DNA of 64,000 nucleotides from CAVUAF01 sp963739375 (GTDB taxonomy: Bacteria; Acidobacteriota; Terriglobia; Terriglobales; Acidobacteriaceae). The notes under the pieces were generated by a model. That model saw only the letters and a list, made by a program, of their open reading frames with translations. It did no database searches and was not told where the DNA came from. The translations under genes and the position numbers were made by a program. Positions 45,283 to 56,229 of this stretch are shown piece by piece. The stretch is from NCBI GenBank assembly GCA_963739375.1, contig CAVUAF010000017.1:124001-188000 (forward strand), given 5' to 3'. The stretch's first letter is position 1. Every line of letters starts with the position of its first letter.

Positions 45283-45311
45283 TTGTCTTCCCCGTTCCGG
45301 TGCAGGACAAT
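45283..45311 (+). promoter_or_regulatory. Candidate sigma-70 promoter
   Basis: TTGTCT (45283-45288), 17-base spacer, GACAAT (45306-45311), about 30 bases before the ATG of the large secreted protein gene. Confidence 0.5.
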
Positions 45312-45340
45312 TGTTCCCCTCACTTATTCGAGGCGAACTC

Positions 45341-47998
45341 ATGCGTGGCAGTATTCGGCCCTTATGTTGTGCGGTGGCGCTGTTAGTCGGCGGCGTGCCG
45401 GCGGCGTTTTCCGACTGTAAAGTGGCGGTCATCACCTCGCTCTCCTGCGCGACCCCGGGGGCGTGCGACAACCCCAACGTGACCGGGCCGGGAGTGCTGT
45501 CATTCACGGCTGCGCCGGCTACCGGCGTCCTGATCGCCAACGAAAGTCTGACGGCCCGGGTGGCCGATGTGCTGATCTACGATGACGGGGCGGCGCCCAA
45601 CTGTTTTGCGGCCAACCAGCAGTTTACGTTCACCTACAGCGCCCGCATCACCTGGCCGCTGAATGACCCGCAAACCCCCACGGCCATCGCCAATCCGGCG
45701 CAGATGATGGACGTCTACGATAGCTCCCAGCAATCACCCCTGCTGCCGTCGGCGCAGATATTCCCCACCACGACCGTAAACGGCGCGGCAGCTTCGGCGA
45801 TACGGGTTACCAACTTCGGCGGCGCCGGAACCCCGGGAGACTTGACGACCGGCCCTACGGGAGCCGCGATCCGCATTCGCAACATCCGGATTGATGCCAC
45901 CACGCTGGCGCTCGGCGCCACCGGTCTGGGTACGAATTCCCTGGCATACGTCACCCCGCAAAGCGTTCTCAACAACAATTTCAGCACCACGGGCACACTC
46001 AACGTCGGGAACCCGGTCACCACGGTGGTCAGTGCCGGGATCAGCCCCGGGGTGGGTGTGCAGAATGCGAACGGAGCGCCGCTGGCGACGCCGGCGCAGA
46101 TTGCCTGGACGGAAAACTTCGGCGCCGCGTTCTCCGCCCCCAGCAACTCGGGGGTCCTCAACGATCTGCCGGCCTGCGGTCCGAACCAGGCGCAGCCGTG
46201 TGTGGGCTCCACCAGTGTGGTATTTGACGCGGGCGCCATCCCGGCCGGCGTGCAATTGACGTTTCCGGCCACCATTTCGACCTCGGCCAGCGCGGGAGCG
46301 GCGGGAATCATCTACCGGGCACGGCAATCGCAGAACTTGACCTGCGCGGGTCCCGGCGGCTGCCTGGTGATCTACGACACCCTCGCCAACGGGCCGCTGC
46401 CCGCGAGCGTGACGATCACGACGGCGGCGGCCCCCAATGACGGCGCCAACGGACAGCCGCTGGCGATCGGCATCGTGGTGGGTGGTGGCGGCGCCAATGT
46501 GGCGTTCGGGACGGCCACCCTGCGCCTCCTGCTGGGCCCCACCACGATCGCGGCCGTGAGCGGCGACGACGTGGTGGCCACTCCCAGCAGCCAGAGCATC
46601 AACGTGCCCACGTACACCGCGAACCTGAGCGGGAACCTGCCACGCACGATCCTGAACGGCAACTGGTTCACCGTGAATTCGTCGGCGCCGGTGGCGCGGG
46701 TGACGCCCACGGCGCTGAATTTCGGCACCCAGGTGGTGGGCGGCTCGGCGCCCGGACTGACGGTGGCCGTCGCGAACGTCAGCAACGCCAGTACCATGAC
46801 GATTTCCAGCATCACGGTGAGCGGGGCGGGGTTTGTGCAAAGCAACAACTGCCAGCCGGCGCCTTACCCGCTGGCGGCGGGGGGAACGTGCACCATCACC
46901 GTCAACTTCCTGCCGCAGGCGTCGCCCCCCGTCGCCTACTCCGGCACCCTGACGATCAATGACGACGGCGGGGGGCCGCACCTGGTGCCGCTGAGCGGAA
47001 CGGCGGTGGCCACCAGTCCCGTGCCGACGATCATCTCGCTGCAACCGGGGCAGCTGCTGGCGGGCTCGGCCGGATTCAGCCTGGTGGTGATTGGCGGGAC
47101 GTTCGTGCCCGGCTCGCAAGTGTACTGGAACGGCAGCGCGCGTCAGACGACTTACATCAGCGAAGGCGTATTGCTGGCCGCGATCGGTGCGACGGATGTC
47201 GCCACCCCGGGTGCGGCCGCGATCACGGTAGTGAACCCGCCGCCGGGCGGGGGGACCTCGAACGCGTACACTTTCGCGGTCGCCAACTCGCCCATTCCGA
47301 CCGCGAACTATAGCTACATCGTGCCGCACATCGTCAGCGGCGCCGGCTTCGTGACCAAGAGCACCATCGTCAACCTGAGCCTCGCGCCCAACAACGTCAC
47401 CGTCAATACCCTTTCGCAATCGGGGCAGTGGCTCGACAGCCAGAGCTACACCATGACGGGCTCCGGCAACCTGCGGCAGACGATCCTGACCACGGCAGAG
47501 AGCCAGCGCTTCGGTCCGGCGCAGGTCAAGTGGGCGGTGGTGGGCTCGCAGTCGCCGCTGGCCATCAATACTTTCTTCGAAATCGGCCAGAGCAGCAGCG
47601 CCGGAGTGACCATTATCAATGCCGTGGGCTTCAACGACGCGCCGCAAGGCACGGAGTTCACACTGCCGGTCGAGTTGGAGCCCGGGCCCACGCCCACCGC
47701 CATTGGCCGGACCGTCGGTTTGGCCGTGGCCAACCTTTCGGCCCAGACCAATACGGTAACGCTGAAGCTCTACGACCACCAGGGCGCGCTGCTCGGCACC
47801 CGCACGGTGCCGCTGACGGCTTTTGCGCAGACCGCGTTCGATGTCGGCGGGCCCACCGGGTTTAGCTCCGTGCTGCCGGCCGGCAACTTCGTGGGCACCC
47901 TGGTGTTCACCTCGACGCAGCCCATCGGGGCGATCGGGGTGGGGGACGACTTCGGGCCGTTCTCGGCTATCCCGGTGATTCGGGGCAAGCCGCAATAG
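45341..47998 (+). CDS. Large secreted Ig-fold protein (ASH/choice-of-anchor D and IPT/TIG domains)
   Basis: An 885-residue exported protein with a signal peptide (LCCAVALLVGGVPAAFSD). The N-terminal half is beta-rich and Thr/Ala-rich with a few Cys pairs (SDCKVAVITSLSCATPGACDNP). Residues around 455-560 form an ASH/choice-of-anchor-D domain (ARVTPTALNFGTQVVGGSA...GTCTITVNFLPQ...LVPLSGT). An IPT/TIG-like domain follows (PTIISLQPGQLLAGSAGFSLVVIGGTFVPGSQVYWNG). The C-terminal third is another beta region. It is probably a cell-surface or extracellular adhesin-like protein. GAGGCG precedes the ATG. Confidence 0.82.
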   Translation: MRGSIRPLCCAVALLVGGVPAAFSDCKVAVITSLSCATPGACDNPNVTGPGVLSFTAAPATGVLIANESLTARVADVLIYDDGAAPNCFAANQQFTFTYSARITWPLNDPQTPTAIANPAQMMDVYDSSQQSPLLPSAQIFPTTTVNGAAASAIRVTNFGGAGTPGDLTTGPTGAAIRIRNIRIDATTLALGATGLGTNSLAYVTPQSVLNNNFSTTGTLNVGNPVTTVVSAGISPGVGVQNANGAPLATPAQIAWTENFGAAFSAPSNSGVLNDLPACGPNQAQPCVGSTSVVFDAGAIPAGVQLTFPATISTSASAGAAGIIYRARQSQNLTCAGPGGCLVIYDTLANGPLPASVTITTAAAPNDGANGQPLAIGIVVGGGGANVAFGTATLRLLLGPTTIAAVSGDDVVATPSSQSINVPTYTANLSGNLPRTILNGNWFTVNSSAPVARVTPTALNFGTQVVGGSAPGLTVAVANVSNASTMTISSITVSGAGFVQSNNCQPAPYPLAAGGTCTITVNFLPQASPPVAYSGTLTINDDGGGPHLVPLSGTAVATSPVPTIISLQPGQLLAGSAGFSLVVIGGTFVPGSQVYWNGSARQTTYISEGVLLAAIGATDVATPGAAAITVVNPPPGGGTSNAYTFAVANSPIPTANYSYIVPHIVSGAGFVTKSTIVNLSLAPNNVTVNTLSQSGQWLDSQSYTMTGSGNLRQTILTTAESQRFGPAQVKWAVVGSQSPLAINTFFEIGQSSSAGVTIINAVGFNDAPQGTEFTLPVELEPGPTPTAIGRTVGLAVANLSAQTNTVTLKLYDHQGALLGTRTVPLTAFAQTAFDVGGPTGFSSVLPAGNFVGTLVFTSTQPIGAIGVGDDFGPFSAIPVIRGKPQ

Positions 47999-48056
47999 AA
48001 GTTGCGAGTGCCGAGTCGCGAGGGTCGCGTCGGAAGGATCCGATGGGGCGGCGCCG

Positions 48057-48329
48057 TTACTTCGCGACGGCGAGGGCGTTGAGGCGCGCAGCCAGGCGCG
48101 ATTTGTAGCGCGCGGCGGTGTTGCGGTGCAGCAAGCCCTGGGTGACGGCGCGATCGATCACGGCGGCGCTGCTGCGGAACTGCGCGCGGGCGGTGGTGGC
48201 GTTGGCCGCAGTGAGGCTCTCGCGCAGCTGCCGGAGGGCAGAGCGGAGGCTGGACTTGGCGGCACGATTGCGCGCGGTGCGCTTCTCGGTCTGGCGGGCA
48301 CGCTTCAGCGCCGAAAAATGGTTAGCCAT
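48057..48329 (-). CDS. rpsT: 30S ribosomal protein S20
   Basis: A 90-residue, strongly basic helical protein: MANHFSALKRARQTEKRTARNRAAKSSLRSALRQL, ending with HRNTAARYKSRLAARLNAL. It binds 16S rRNA early in 30S assembly. AGGAG lies 5-6 bases before the ATG. A good promoter is seen about 55-85 bases upstream. It is convergent with the secreted protein gene. Confidence 0.97.
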   Translation of the reverse strand: MANHFSALKRARQTEKRTARNRAAKSSLRSALRQLRESLTAANATTARAQFRSSAAVIDRAVTQGLLHRNTAARYKSRLAARLNALAVAK

Positions 48330-48385
48330 AAACTCCTGGTCATTCCTGGTTCTGGAATTTTCGGGGGGACCCGCAGAACCCTTCT

Positions 48386-48415
48386 ATTCTAACGACTTCC
48401 GGCGGCCCAGGTCAA
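48386..48415 (-). promoter_or_regulatory. rpsT promoter
   Basis: On the minus strand TTGACC (48415-48410), 18-base spacer, TAGAAT (48391-48386), about 60 bases before the rpsT ATG. Confidence 0.6.
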
Positions 48416-48727
48416 ACCCAGCGGGGCCCCGCTGCGGCCCGCATTCTGCCCCGGAACCCGTTGCGGGACCGGCGGTTGTCCCTTCACAGCGGCAGAAAAA
48501 GGGGCGCCGCCGCGGTCACGCCGCATCTAAAGAAGCAGAGGTGACCAGCTACGCACTGCCCCCCGAATCCGTTGACGTCCGGCGGCAGCCGGGGGTACGC
48601 TACGCGTAATGTGCGTCGCTTCTCGCGAAGCCACCAGTCGCCAGCTTCGAATCTCATCTCCCTCCAACCTGTGTCGAACAGCCGCGGCGGAAGTGTGGCC
48701 GCGAGCAGGAGCTGACTTTCAGTTTTC
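48416..48727. other. Divergent rpsT/phoH gap, no gene seen
   Basis: About 310 bases that I cannot assign. A weak phoH promoter candidate is TTGACG (48572-48577), 18 bases, TACGCT (48596-48601). A 22-codon frame from GTG 48541 ends there but lacks support. GC-rich inverted stretches occur around 48420-48480 without a clear terminator. Confidence 0.35.
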
Positions 48728-49819
48728 ATGAAAAAAAACATCGACATCACGCCCAACATTGAGACCCTGTTTGGCACGCGCGACGAGAACCTGCGCCTGC
48801 TGGAAGACGGGATGAACGTCACCATCGACCTGCGGTCGGACTCGGTGCAGATCGAGGGGGCGGCCCGCGACGTGGCGCGCGCCGAGCAAGTGTTTGCCGA
48901 TTATGACCACCTGCAGCGCGCCGGCCACCCGTTCAAGAATGGCGACCTCGGCGACCTGCTGCGCATCGTCGCCGGCGACGAGAGCGCCACCCTGCGCGGG
49001 CTGGCGGAAGCCGGGCGGCAGCGCGCGTTCGGGAAGCGCACGGTGCAGCCCAAGGGGCTCAACCAGCGGCGCTACGTGGAAGCCATCGAGAAGAACGACA
49101 TGGTGTTCGGCATCGGGCCGGCGGGCACCGGGAAGACCTACCTGGCGGTGGCCATGGCGCTTTCGGCGCTGCAGCAGAAGCGCGTGAACCACATCATCCT
49201 GGCGCGTCCGGCGGTGGAGGCGGGCGAGCGGCTGGGCTTCCTGCCGGGCACGCTGCAGGAGAAGGTGGACCCGTACCTGCGTCCGCTGTATGACGCGCTG
49301 TACGACATGATGGATCCGGAGCGCATCGACAAGTACTTCGAAAAAAACGTGATCGAGATCGCGCCCATCGCCTTCATGCGCGGGCGCACGCTGAACGATG
49401 CGTTCATCATCCTCGACGAGGCGCAGAACACCACCACCGAGCAGATGAAGATGTTCGTCACCCGCCTGGGGTTCAACGCCCAGGCGGTGATCACCGGCGA
49501 CATCACGCAGATCGACCTGCCCAACCGCGGGCGCAGCGGCTTGCTGCAGGCGATTGACGTGCTCGGCAAGGTGGAAGGCCTGGTGTTCTGCTACTTTGAC
49601 GAGGGCGACGTAGTACGGCATCACCTGGTGCAGCGCATCATCCGCGCCTACGACGAGAGCAGGCCGCAGGAAGCGCAGATGTCGCTGGCGCTGAACGGCA
49701 ATGGCCGCGCCGGCCATGGCCGCGGAACGGCGGCGCCGGAAGCACCGCCGCCGGAGGCAGCCGACGTCGACCGGGAACGGCCGGCGCCGGAAGCCCAGCC
49801 GGCGCCACCGGCAGAGTAG
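48728..49819 (+). CDS. phoH: PhoH-family ATPase
   Basis: A 363-residue PhoH-like (PhoL/YbeZ) protein: a KH-like N-terminus (DENLRLLEDGMNVTIDLRSDSVQIEG), RTVQPKGLNQRRYVEAIEKNDMVFGIGPAGTGKTYLAVAMAL (Walker A), RPAVEAGERLGFLPGTLQEKVDPYLRPLYDALYDM, and FIILDEAQNTTTEQMKMFVTRLGF (Walker B). A Pro/Glu-rich tail of about 40 residues is unusual. The start codon lacks a close Shine-Dalgarno sequence. It heads phoH-ybeY-corC-era. Confidence 0.95.
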   Translation: MKKNIDITPNIETLFGTRDENLRLLEDGMNVTIDLRSDSVQIEGAARDVARAEQVFADYDHLQRAGHPFKNGDLGDLLRIVAGDESATLRGLAEAGRQRAFGKRTVQPKGLNQRRYVEAIEKNDMVFGIGPAGTGKTYLAVAMALSALQQKRVNHIILARPAVEAGERLGFLPGTLQEKVDPYLRPLYDALYDMMDPERIDKYFEKNVIEIAPIAFMRGRTLNDAFIILDEAQNTTTEQMKMFVTRLGFNAQAVITGDITQIDLPNRGRSGLLQAIDVLGKVEGLVFCYFDEGDVVRHHLVQRIIRAYDESRPQEAQMSLALNGNGRAGHGRGTAAPEAPPPEAADVDRERPAPEAQPAPPAE

Positions 49820-49833
49820 AATAACCAGCAGAG

Positions 49834-49855
49834 CGGGAGGGCCAACGCCCTCCCG
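49834..49855. terminator. Perfect hairpin between phoH and ybeY
   Basis: CGGGAGGGC (49834-49842), loop CAAC, GCCCTCCCG (49847-49855), then TTCCTCCCC. The stem is perfect, but the T-tract is weak, so it may be an attenuator or mRNA stabiliser in place of a strong terminator. Confidence 0.55.
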
Positions 49856-49866
49856 TTCCTCCCCGC

Positions 49867-50367
49867 GTGATCATCTTTCAAAGTCGAGTGGCTGGTGTGA
49901 GCCGTGCGGCGCTGGAGCGCTTCGCGGGCCGCGCGCGGCGCGCCGCCGGGATCGCCGGCCGCGTGGATGTGCTGATTGCGTCGAGCGCCGTGCTCCGCGA
50001 CCTCAACCGCCGTTTCCGCCGCAAAGACCGGCCGACCGACGTCCTCTCCTTTCCCGCCGAGAAGCGGCGCCCTGGCCGCAACGGATTGGCCGGCGAAATC
50101 GCCATCGCGGGCGACATCGCCGCCGGCAACGCCGCGCGCGGCGGGCATGCGGTGGCCGAAGAGCTGAAAATCCTCCTGCTCCACGGGCTGCTGCACCTCG
50201 CTGGCCACGATCACGAAAGCGACCAGGGGCAGATGGCGCGGTGGGAGCAGCGGCTGCGGGCGCAACTCGGCCTGCACGATTCGCTGATCGCGCGGGCCGG
50301 AAATGCCGGCGGGTCCGCCGGACGGAAGCAGCAGCCGGCCGCAGCCCCGGCGAGGAGGCGGCGATGA
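49867..50367 (+). CDS. ybeY: Endoribonuclease YbeY
   Basis: A 166-residue metalloprotein with the zinc motif HGLLHLAGHDHESD, NRRFRRKDRPTDVLSFPAEK and GEIAIAGDIAAGNA. It matures rRNA 3' ends and checks ribosome quality. A GTG start at 49867 is used. A Gly/Ala/Arg-rich 30-residue tail follows the domain. It overlaps the next gene by four bases. Confidence 0.95.
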   Translation: MIIFQSRVAGVSRAALERFAGRARRAAGIAGRVDVLIASSAVLRDLNRRFRRKDRPTDVLSFPAEKRRPGRNGLAGEIAIAGDIAAGNAARGGHAVAEELKILLLHGLLHLAGHDHESDQGQMARWEQRLRAQLGLHDSLIARAGNAGGSAGRKQQPAAAPARRRR

Positions 50368-51629
50368 ACCTGTCGCTCCTCGCCGCGCTCGTGCTCCTGA
50401 TGTTCGTGCTGGCGCTGGTCTCCTACATCGAGGCGCTGTACCACGAAATGGGCAAGTTTCTCTCGCGCGAGTTCCAGGAAAACATCGAGGCCTTCGAGAC
50501 CCTGGTGGAGCCGCGGCTGGGCGCGAGCCGGGCCCGCGTGTCGCTCTCCATGAGCCTGTGGGCGCAGATGGCGACGGCGGCGATCGCGGTGCTGCTGGCG
50601 TACGACGTGTTCTACGACAGCCGCTGGAGCGCGGGCGAGATTGGGCAGGCCGCCGTCGTCCTGGTCCTCACCATCGTGGTCTTCAACCGCGTGGTGCCGT
50701 TCGTGCTGTTCATGCGCACCCGGGGCACCTGGGTGACCTACTTCCGGTGGCCGCTGCGGATATTGATCTATGCCGCGCTGCCGGTCACGCTGGTGCTGAA
50801 CTTCAGCGTTTCGGTGGCGGCACTCACCCGGGAACAGGCCGCGCCGGAGCCGGAGAGCTCCTCCGAGGCGGTGGATGCGCTGATCGAAGCCGGCCGGGAA
50901 GAGGGGATCCTCGAGGAGGGCGACCGCGCGCTGATCCAGTCGGTGGTGGAATTCGGCGACAAGACGGTGCACGAGGTGATGACGCCGCGGCCGAACATCT
51001 TTGCCGTGCCGGTGACGACCACGGTCGAGCAGTTCACCGAGATGCTGCAGGCGAAACCCTACTCGCGGGTCCCGGTGTTCGAGGGGAACATCGACCAGAT
51101 GCGCGGCATCGTGTTCGCGCGCGACGTGCTGCAGGTCGCGGACACGGACGCGAAAGCGCGCACCGTCGCCGAACTGATGCATCCCACATATTTCATCCCC
51201 GAGACGCAGCGCGTGACCACCCTGCTGCGCCAGATGCAGCGCGACAAAGTGCATCTGGCGATCGTGATCGACGAGTACGGCGCGGTGGCGGGCCTGGTGA
51301 CCATCGAAGACATGGTGGAGGAGATCGTCGGCGAAATCCGCGATGAGCACGATGCAGCCGCCGACGTGGTGCGCGAAAGCGACCACACCTACGTCGTTCC
51401 CGGCAGCATGGACGTGGACCGCCTGGTGGAGCTGTTCGGGGTACGGCCGGCGGGCGTGGAGGCCGCCACCGTCGCCGGCCTGGTCAGCGAGATCATGGGC
51501 CGCATTCCCGCCGCCGGGGAAGCCGTCGAGCGCGACGGCTTGCGCTTCGAGGTGCTGCAATCGACCAGCTACAAAATCGAACGCCTGCGCATCAGTTCCA
51601 TTCCCGCCGCCCAGCGCCTGCGGGCGTAG
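50364..51629 (+). CDS. CorC/HlyC-family membrane protein with CBS pair
   Basis: A 421-residue protein. The N-terminal membrane part has about four helices (LAALVLLMFVLALVSYIE, ATAAIAVLLAYDVFY, VVLVLTIVVFNRVVPFVLFM, ILIYAALPVTLVLNFSV) and looks like a divergent CNNM domain. Two CBS domains follow (VHEVMTPRPNIFAVPV...RVPVFEGNIDQMRGIVFARDVL, VAELMHPTYFIPE...VIDEYGAVAGLVTIEDMVEEIVGEI). A CorC_HlyC domain ends it (TYVVPGSMDVDRLVELF). It is likely a magnesium/cobalt efflux or transport regulator. Confidence 0.88.
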   Translation: MNLSLLAALVLLMFVLALVSYIEALYHEMGKFLSREFQENIEAFETLVEPRLGASRARVSLSMSLWAQMATAAIAVLLAYDVFYDSRWSAGEIGQAAVVLVLTIVVFNRVVPFVLFMRTRGTWVTYFRWPLRILIYAALPVTLVLNFSVSVAALTREQAAPEPESSSEAVDALIEAGREEGILEEGDRALIQSVVEFGDKTVHEVMTPRPNIFAVPVTTTVEQFTEMLQAKPYSRVPVFEGNIDQMRGIVFARDVLQVADTDAKARTVAELMHPTYFIPETQRVTTLLRQMQRDKVHLAIVIDEYGAVAGLVTIEDMVEEIVGEIRDEHDAAADVVRESDHTYVVPGSMDVDRLVELFGVRPAGVEAATVAGLVSEIMGRIPAAGEAVERDGLRFEVLQSTSYKIERLRISSIPAAQRLRA

Positions 51630-51678
51630 GCCGGCTTCCCGTTAGAATGAAGGCGGCGCTGGTTCGCGCACAACTCCT

Positions 51679-52587
51679 ATGCCCTTCCGCTCCGGATTCG
51701 TTTCCATCATCGGCCGGCCGAATGCCGGGAAGTCGACGCTGCTGAACGCGCTGGTGGGCGAAAAGATCGCCATCGTCACCTCCAAGCCGCAGACCACGCG
51801 CAACCGCATCCAGGGCATCGTCAACGTGGAACGCGCGGGGCTGCCGCCGGCGCAGATCGTGTTCATCGACACGCCCGGCATCCACAAGCCCGATTCCGTG
51901 CTCAACCGCAAGATGATGCAGGAGGTGCACGACGCGCTCGAAGGCCGCGACCTGCTGCTGGTGATCGTGGACGCGAGCCAGAAGTTCGGCGGCGGCGACC
52001 AGTTCGTGCTGGAGATGGTGAAGCGCATCGGCGGCCGCGCCTTCCTGCTGCTGAACAAGATTGACAAGATCGACAAGCAGCGGCTGCTGCCCCTCATCGA
52101 TCGCTACCGCAAGCAACACGGGTTCGACGAGATACTGCCGATTTCCGCCACCACCGGCGACGGCCTCGACGACCTGACCGCGGCCGTGGTGCGCGCGCTG
52201 CCCGAGGGACCCCGCTATTTTCCGGCCGACCAGATCACCGACCAGCCGGAGCGCTTTCTGGCCGCCGAGATCATTCGCGAGAAGGTGCTGAAGGCCACGT
52301 CGGAAGAAGTGCCGTATGCGGCCACGGTGATGATCGACCAGTGGGAAGAGGAGGGCAAGCTGACGCGCATTGCCGCCACCGTGCTGTGCGAGCGGGAAGG
52401 GCAAAAGCGGATCATCATCGGCAAAGGCGGCGCCATGCTGAAGAAGATCGGCACCGCGGCGCGCCAGGAGCTGGAACGGCACCTCGGCACCAAGGTCTTT
52501 CTCGAGTTGTTCGTCAAGGTGCGGGAGGGCTGGCGGCAGCAGCGCGGGTTCCTGGAAGAACTGGACTGGCGCAAGCAGCTGGGGTGA
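51679..52587 (+). CDS. era: GTPase Era
   Basis: A 302-residue GTPase: FVSIIGRPNAGKSTLLNALVGEKIAIVTSKPQTTRNRIQGI (G1 and G2), FIDTPGIHKP (G3) and LLNKIDKI (G4). A C-terminal KH domain carries KRIIIGKGGAMLKKIGTAARQELE. It binds 16S rRNA in 30S maturation. It lies 49 bases after the CorC gene. Confidence 0.97.
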   Translation: MPFRSGFVSIIGRPNAGKSTLLNALVGEKIAIVTSKPQTTRNRIQGIVNVERAGLPPAQIVFIDTPGIHKPDSVLNRKMMQEVHDALEGRDLLLVIVDASQKFGGGDQFVLEMVKRIGGRAFLLLNKIDKIDKQRLLPLIDRYRKQHGFDEILPISATTGDGLDDLTAAVVRALPEGPRYFPADQITDQPERFLAAEIIREKVLKATSEEVPYAATVMIDQWEEEGKLTRIAATVLCEREGQKRIIIGKGGAMLKKIGTAARQELERHLGTKVFLELFVKVREGWRQQRGFLEELDWRKQLG

Positions 52588-52618
52588 TCGCCTTCTATCC
52601 CGCCATGCGGCAGCCGCT

Positions 52619-53960
<1,342 letters not shown>

Positions 53961-53968
<8 letters not shown>

Positions 53969-56207
53969 TGGCCGCCACCCCTTCCGCCGCCACCGGCAAC
54001 TCGATAACGAAACGCGCGCCCACCGGGGTGTTCTCCTCCACGCGGATGGAGCCGCGATGCTCCTCGACGATGCGGCTCACGATGGCGAGCCCGAGGCCGG
54101 TGCCGCGCTGCTTGGTGGAGAAATAAGGCAGGAAGAGCTTCTCCTTCATTTCCGGGCTGATGCCGTGGCCGGTGTCGGCGACGACGACTTCGACCAGGTC
54201 GCGGCTGGCGAGCAGCGCGGTGGAGATGTGAATCTCACGCACCAGCGCCTGCTGCATGGCTTCCGCGGCATTGTCCACCAGATTGGCGATGGCGCGCTTC
54301 ATCGCCTCGGGATCGGCCATGACGCGCGGCAGGTTGGGCGCGAGATCAGTCGCCACGCTGACGCCGGCGAGCCGGCCGTTGAACATGCTGAGCGCGTTGT
54401 CGATGATCTGATTGATGCTGGCAGGCTGCGGCTGGGCGCTGGGAAACCGCGCCAGGGAGGAAAATTCGTCGACCAGCGTGCGCACGGTTTCGACGGCGCC
54501 GGCGATGGTCTGGGCGCAACCATCGATCACGGCGAGCGACGCCGGGTCGGGCGTGCCGCCGCGTTGCAGGTGGCGCTGGATGCGCTCGGCGGAGAGGGCG
54601 ATCGGCGTGAGCGGGTTCTTGATTTCGTGCGCCACCCGCCGCGCCACCTCGCGCCATGCCGCCTGCTTTTGCGCCCGCAGCACGTCGGAAAGGTCCTCGA
54701 ACACCACCACGTATCCCAGGCGCTGACTACCGTGCTGCAACGAGGCGACGGTAACGGCCACGTCGAGGTGCGCGCCGCCAACGACGATCTCGAACTGGCT
54801 GGTGGTGGTGCCCATGCGGTCGGACTTGCGCGTCAGACGCGTTAGGTCGCCGGCAACCTCGGCAGGGAAGAGCTCCGGCAAGGCCGCTCCCAGCGGCACG
54901 CTGGCGCCGGGACGGAACATGCGCGTGAAAACGTCGTTAGCGTGGGTAACGCGGCGCTCGGCATCGAGCGAAAGCACGCCGGTGGGGATGCTTTCCAGGA
55001 TGGTTTCAATCTGCCGGCGCCGCTGCTCGACCTTGACGCCGGCCTCGGTGAGATCGCGCGTCGAGGCCTCGAGCTGCTGCCGGTGCGATTGCAGATCGGC
55101 CGCCATGGCATTGAAGGAGGCGACGAGGTCGCCGAGTTCATCGGCGGCCGCCAGTTGCACGCGCGCCTCGAGCCGGCCGCGGGAGATTTCTTCCATGGCG
55201 TCGGCGAGGGCGGCGACCGGGCGCGTCACCAGCTTCGAAAGAAAGAGCGCGAACCACGTGGCCGCGAACAGCACCAGCACCGTCAGCAGCAGCAGGTAGG
55301 CCAGGTAGGTGCGCTGCACCAGCTTGCGCTCTTTGGCCAGCGCCAGATAATGCTGCTGGCTGGCCTCGATGCGCTGCAGGGTGGCGGTGAACTGATGTGG
55401 CAACGGCATGGCCACCACGATGCGGCCACTCTCGCCGGCCGGCGCCGAGGCGAGCATGAAGAGGCGCCCCCCGAATTCGAACTGCCGGGTGGCGCCGCCG
55501 CGTAACACGTCCAGAGGCAGGCGCGCGCGCAGGGCCGGCCAGGCGTCGGGCGCGTTGAACGCCGCTTCCGCCGTCCAGTCCTCCGGACGGGTCCCCGCGC
55601 CGTTGCGGATGAGCGCCAGCGCGAAGCCATTCTCCAGCGTCACCGCGTGGTGCCGGAATTCATTCACCATGCTGCCGATGTTGCCGCTGGCGAAGGCGCG
55701 CTGCGCTTCCGCCGAGTCGGCGAGCGACCGCGCCTCCGCAAACGCGTTGTCGGCGGCATAGTGCGCCAGCAGGGAAGCCACCTCCGCCGTGTCCTCGCGC
55801 ACCTCTTCCACCGGCCGCGAAAACCAGGTGTTGATGGAACGGTTCATCAGGCCATAGGCGAAGAGAAAGAGGAAAATTACCGGGGTGAACGAGAGCACCA
55901 GCGCGCCGATGACCATGCGGGTGCGGAACTTCGAGCCGATCACCCCCACCCGCCGCTCCGCAGACAGCTTCACCAGGTTGCGAAAGAGGATGAAGATCAG
56001 CGTGACCAGCAGGAGAAAGATCAGCGCGGAGAGCGCGGCGAAGGTGAGCGTCTGGGCGCTATCGGGCTGGAGGAAGCTCAGGCGGAACCACTGCTGGGAG
56101 AAGACCAGGGCGAACAGGACGGCGGTACCGATCATGAGCCCAACCAGCGCGCGCTTGCGGCGCTCGCCCGGCGTCGACTTGGAGGTGGCGTTGCTCACCG
56201 GTGCCAT
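53961..56207 (-). CDS. ntrY: NtrY-like sensor histidine kinase
   Basis: A 748-residue kinase: three N-terminal membrane helices (ALVGLMIGTAVLFALVF, TLTFAALSALIFLLLVTLIFILF, MVIGALVLSFTPVIFLFLFAYGL), a periplasmic/extracytoplasmic sensor region, another helix, HAMP (SKLVTRPVAALADAMEEISRGRLEARV) and a PAS domain. HisKA has the phosphorylated His in ARRVAHEIKNPLTPIALSAERI, and the HATPase has DNAAEAMQQ, DTGHGISPE and GTGLGLAIVSRI. This is the NtrY layout. It pairs with the downstream regulator. Confidence 0.92.
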
Positions 56208-56229
56208 GCGGCAGGAATGCTGAGACAGA

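Noticed and set aside
45734..47995. 753-residue open frame antisense to the large secreted protein
   Set aside because: It is rich in Arg/His/Gly with no family motifs, lies fully opposite a gene with a signal peptide and recognisable domains, and is expected by chance in GC-rich DNA.
48541..48609. 22-codon leader peptide before phoH
   Set aside because: No convincing ribosome site, no codon pattern suggesting attenuation, and no paired hairpins downstream.
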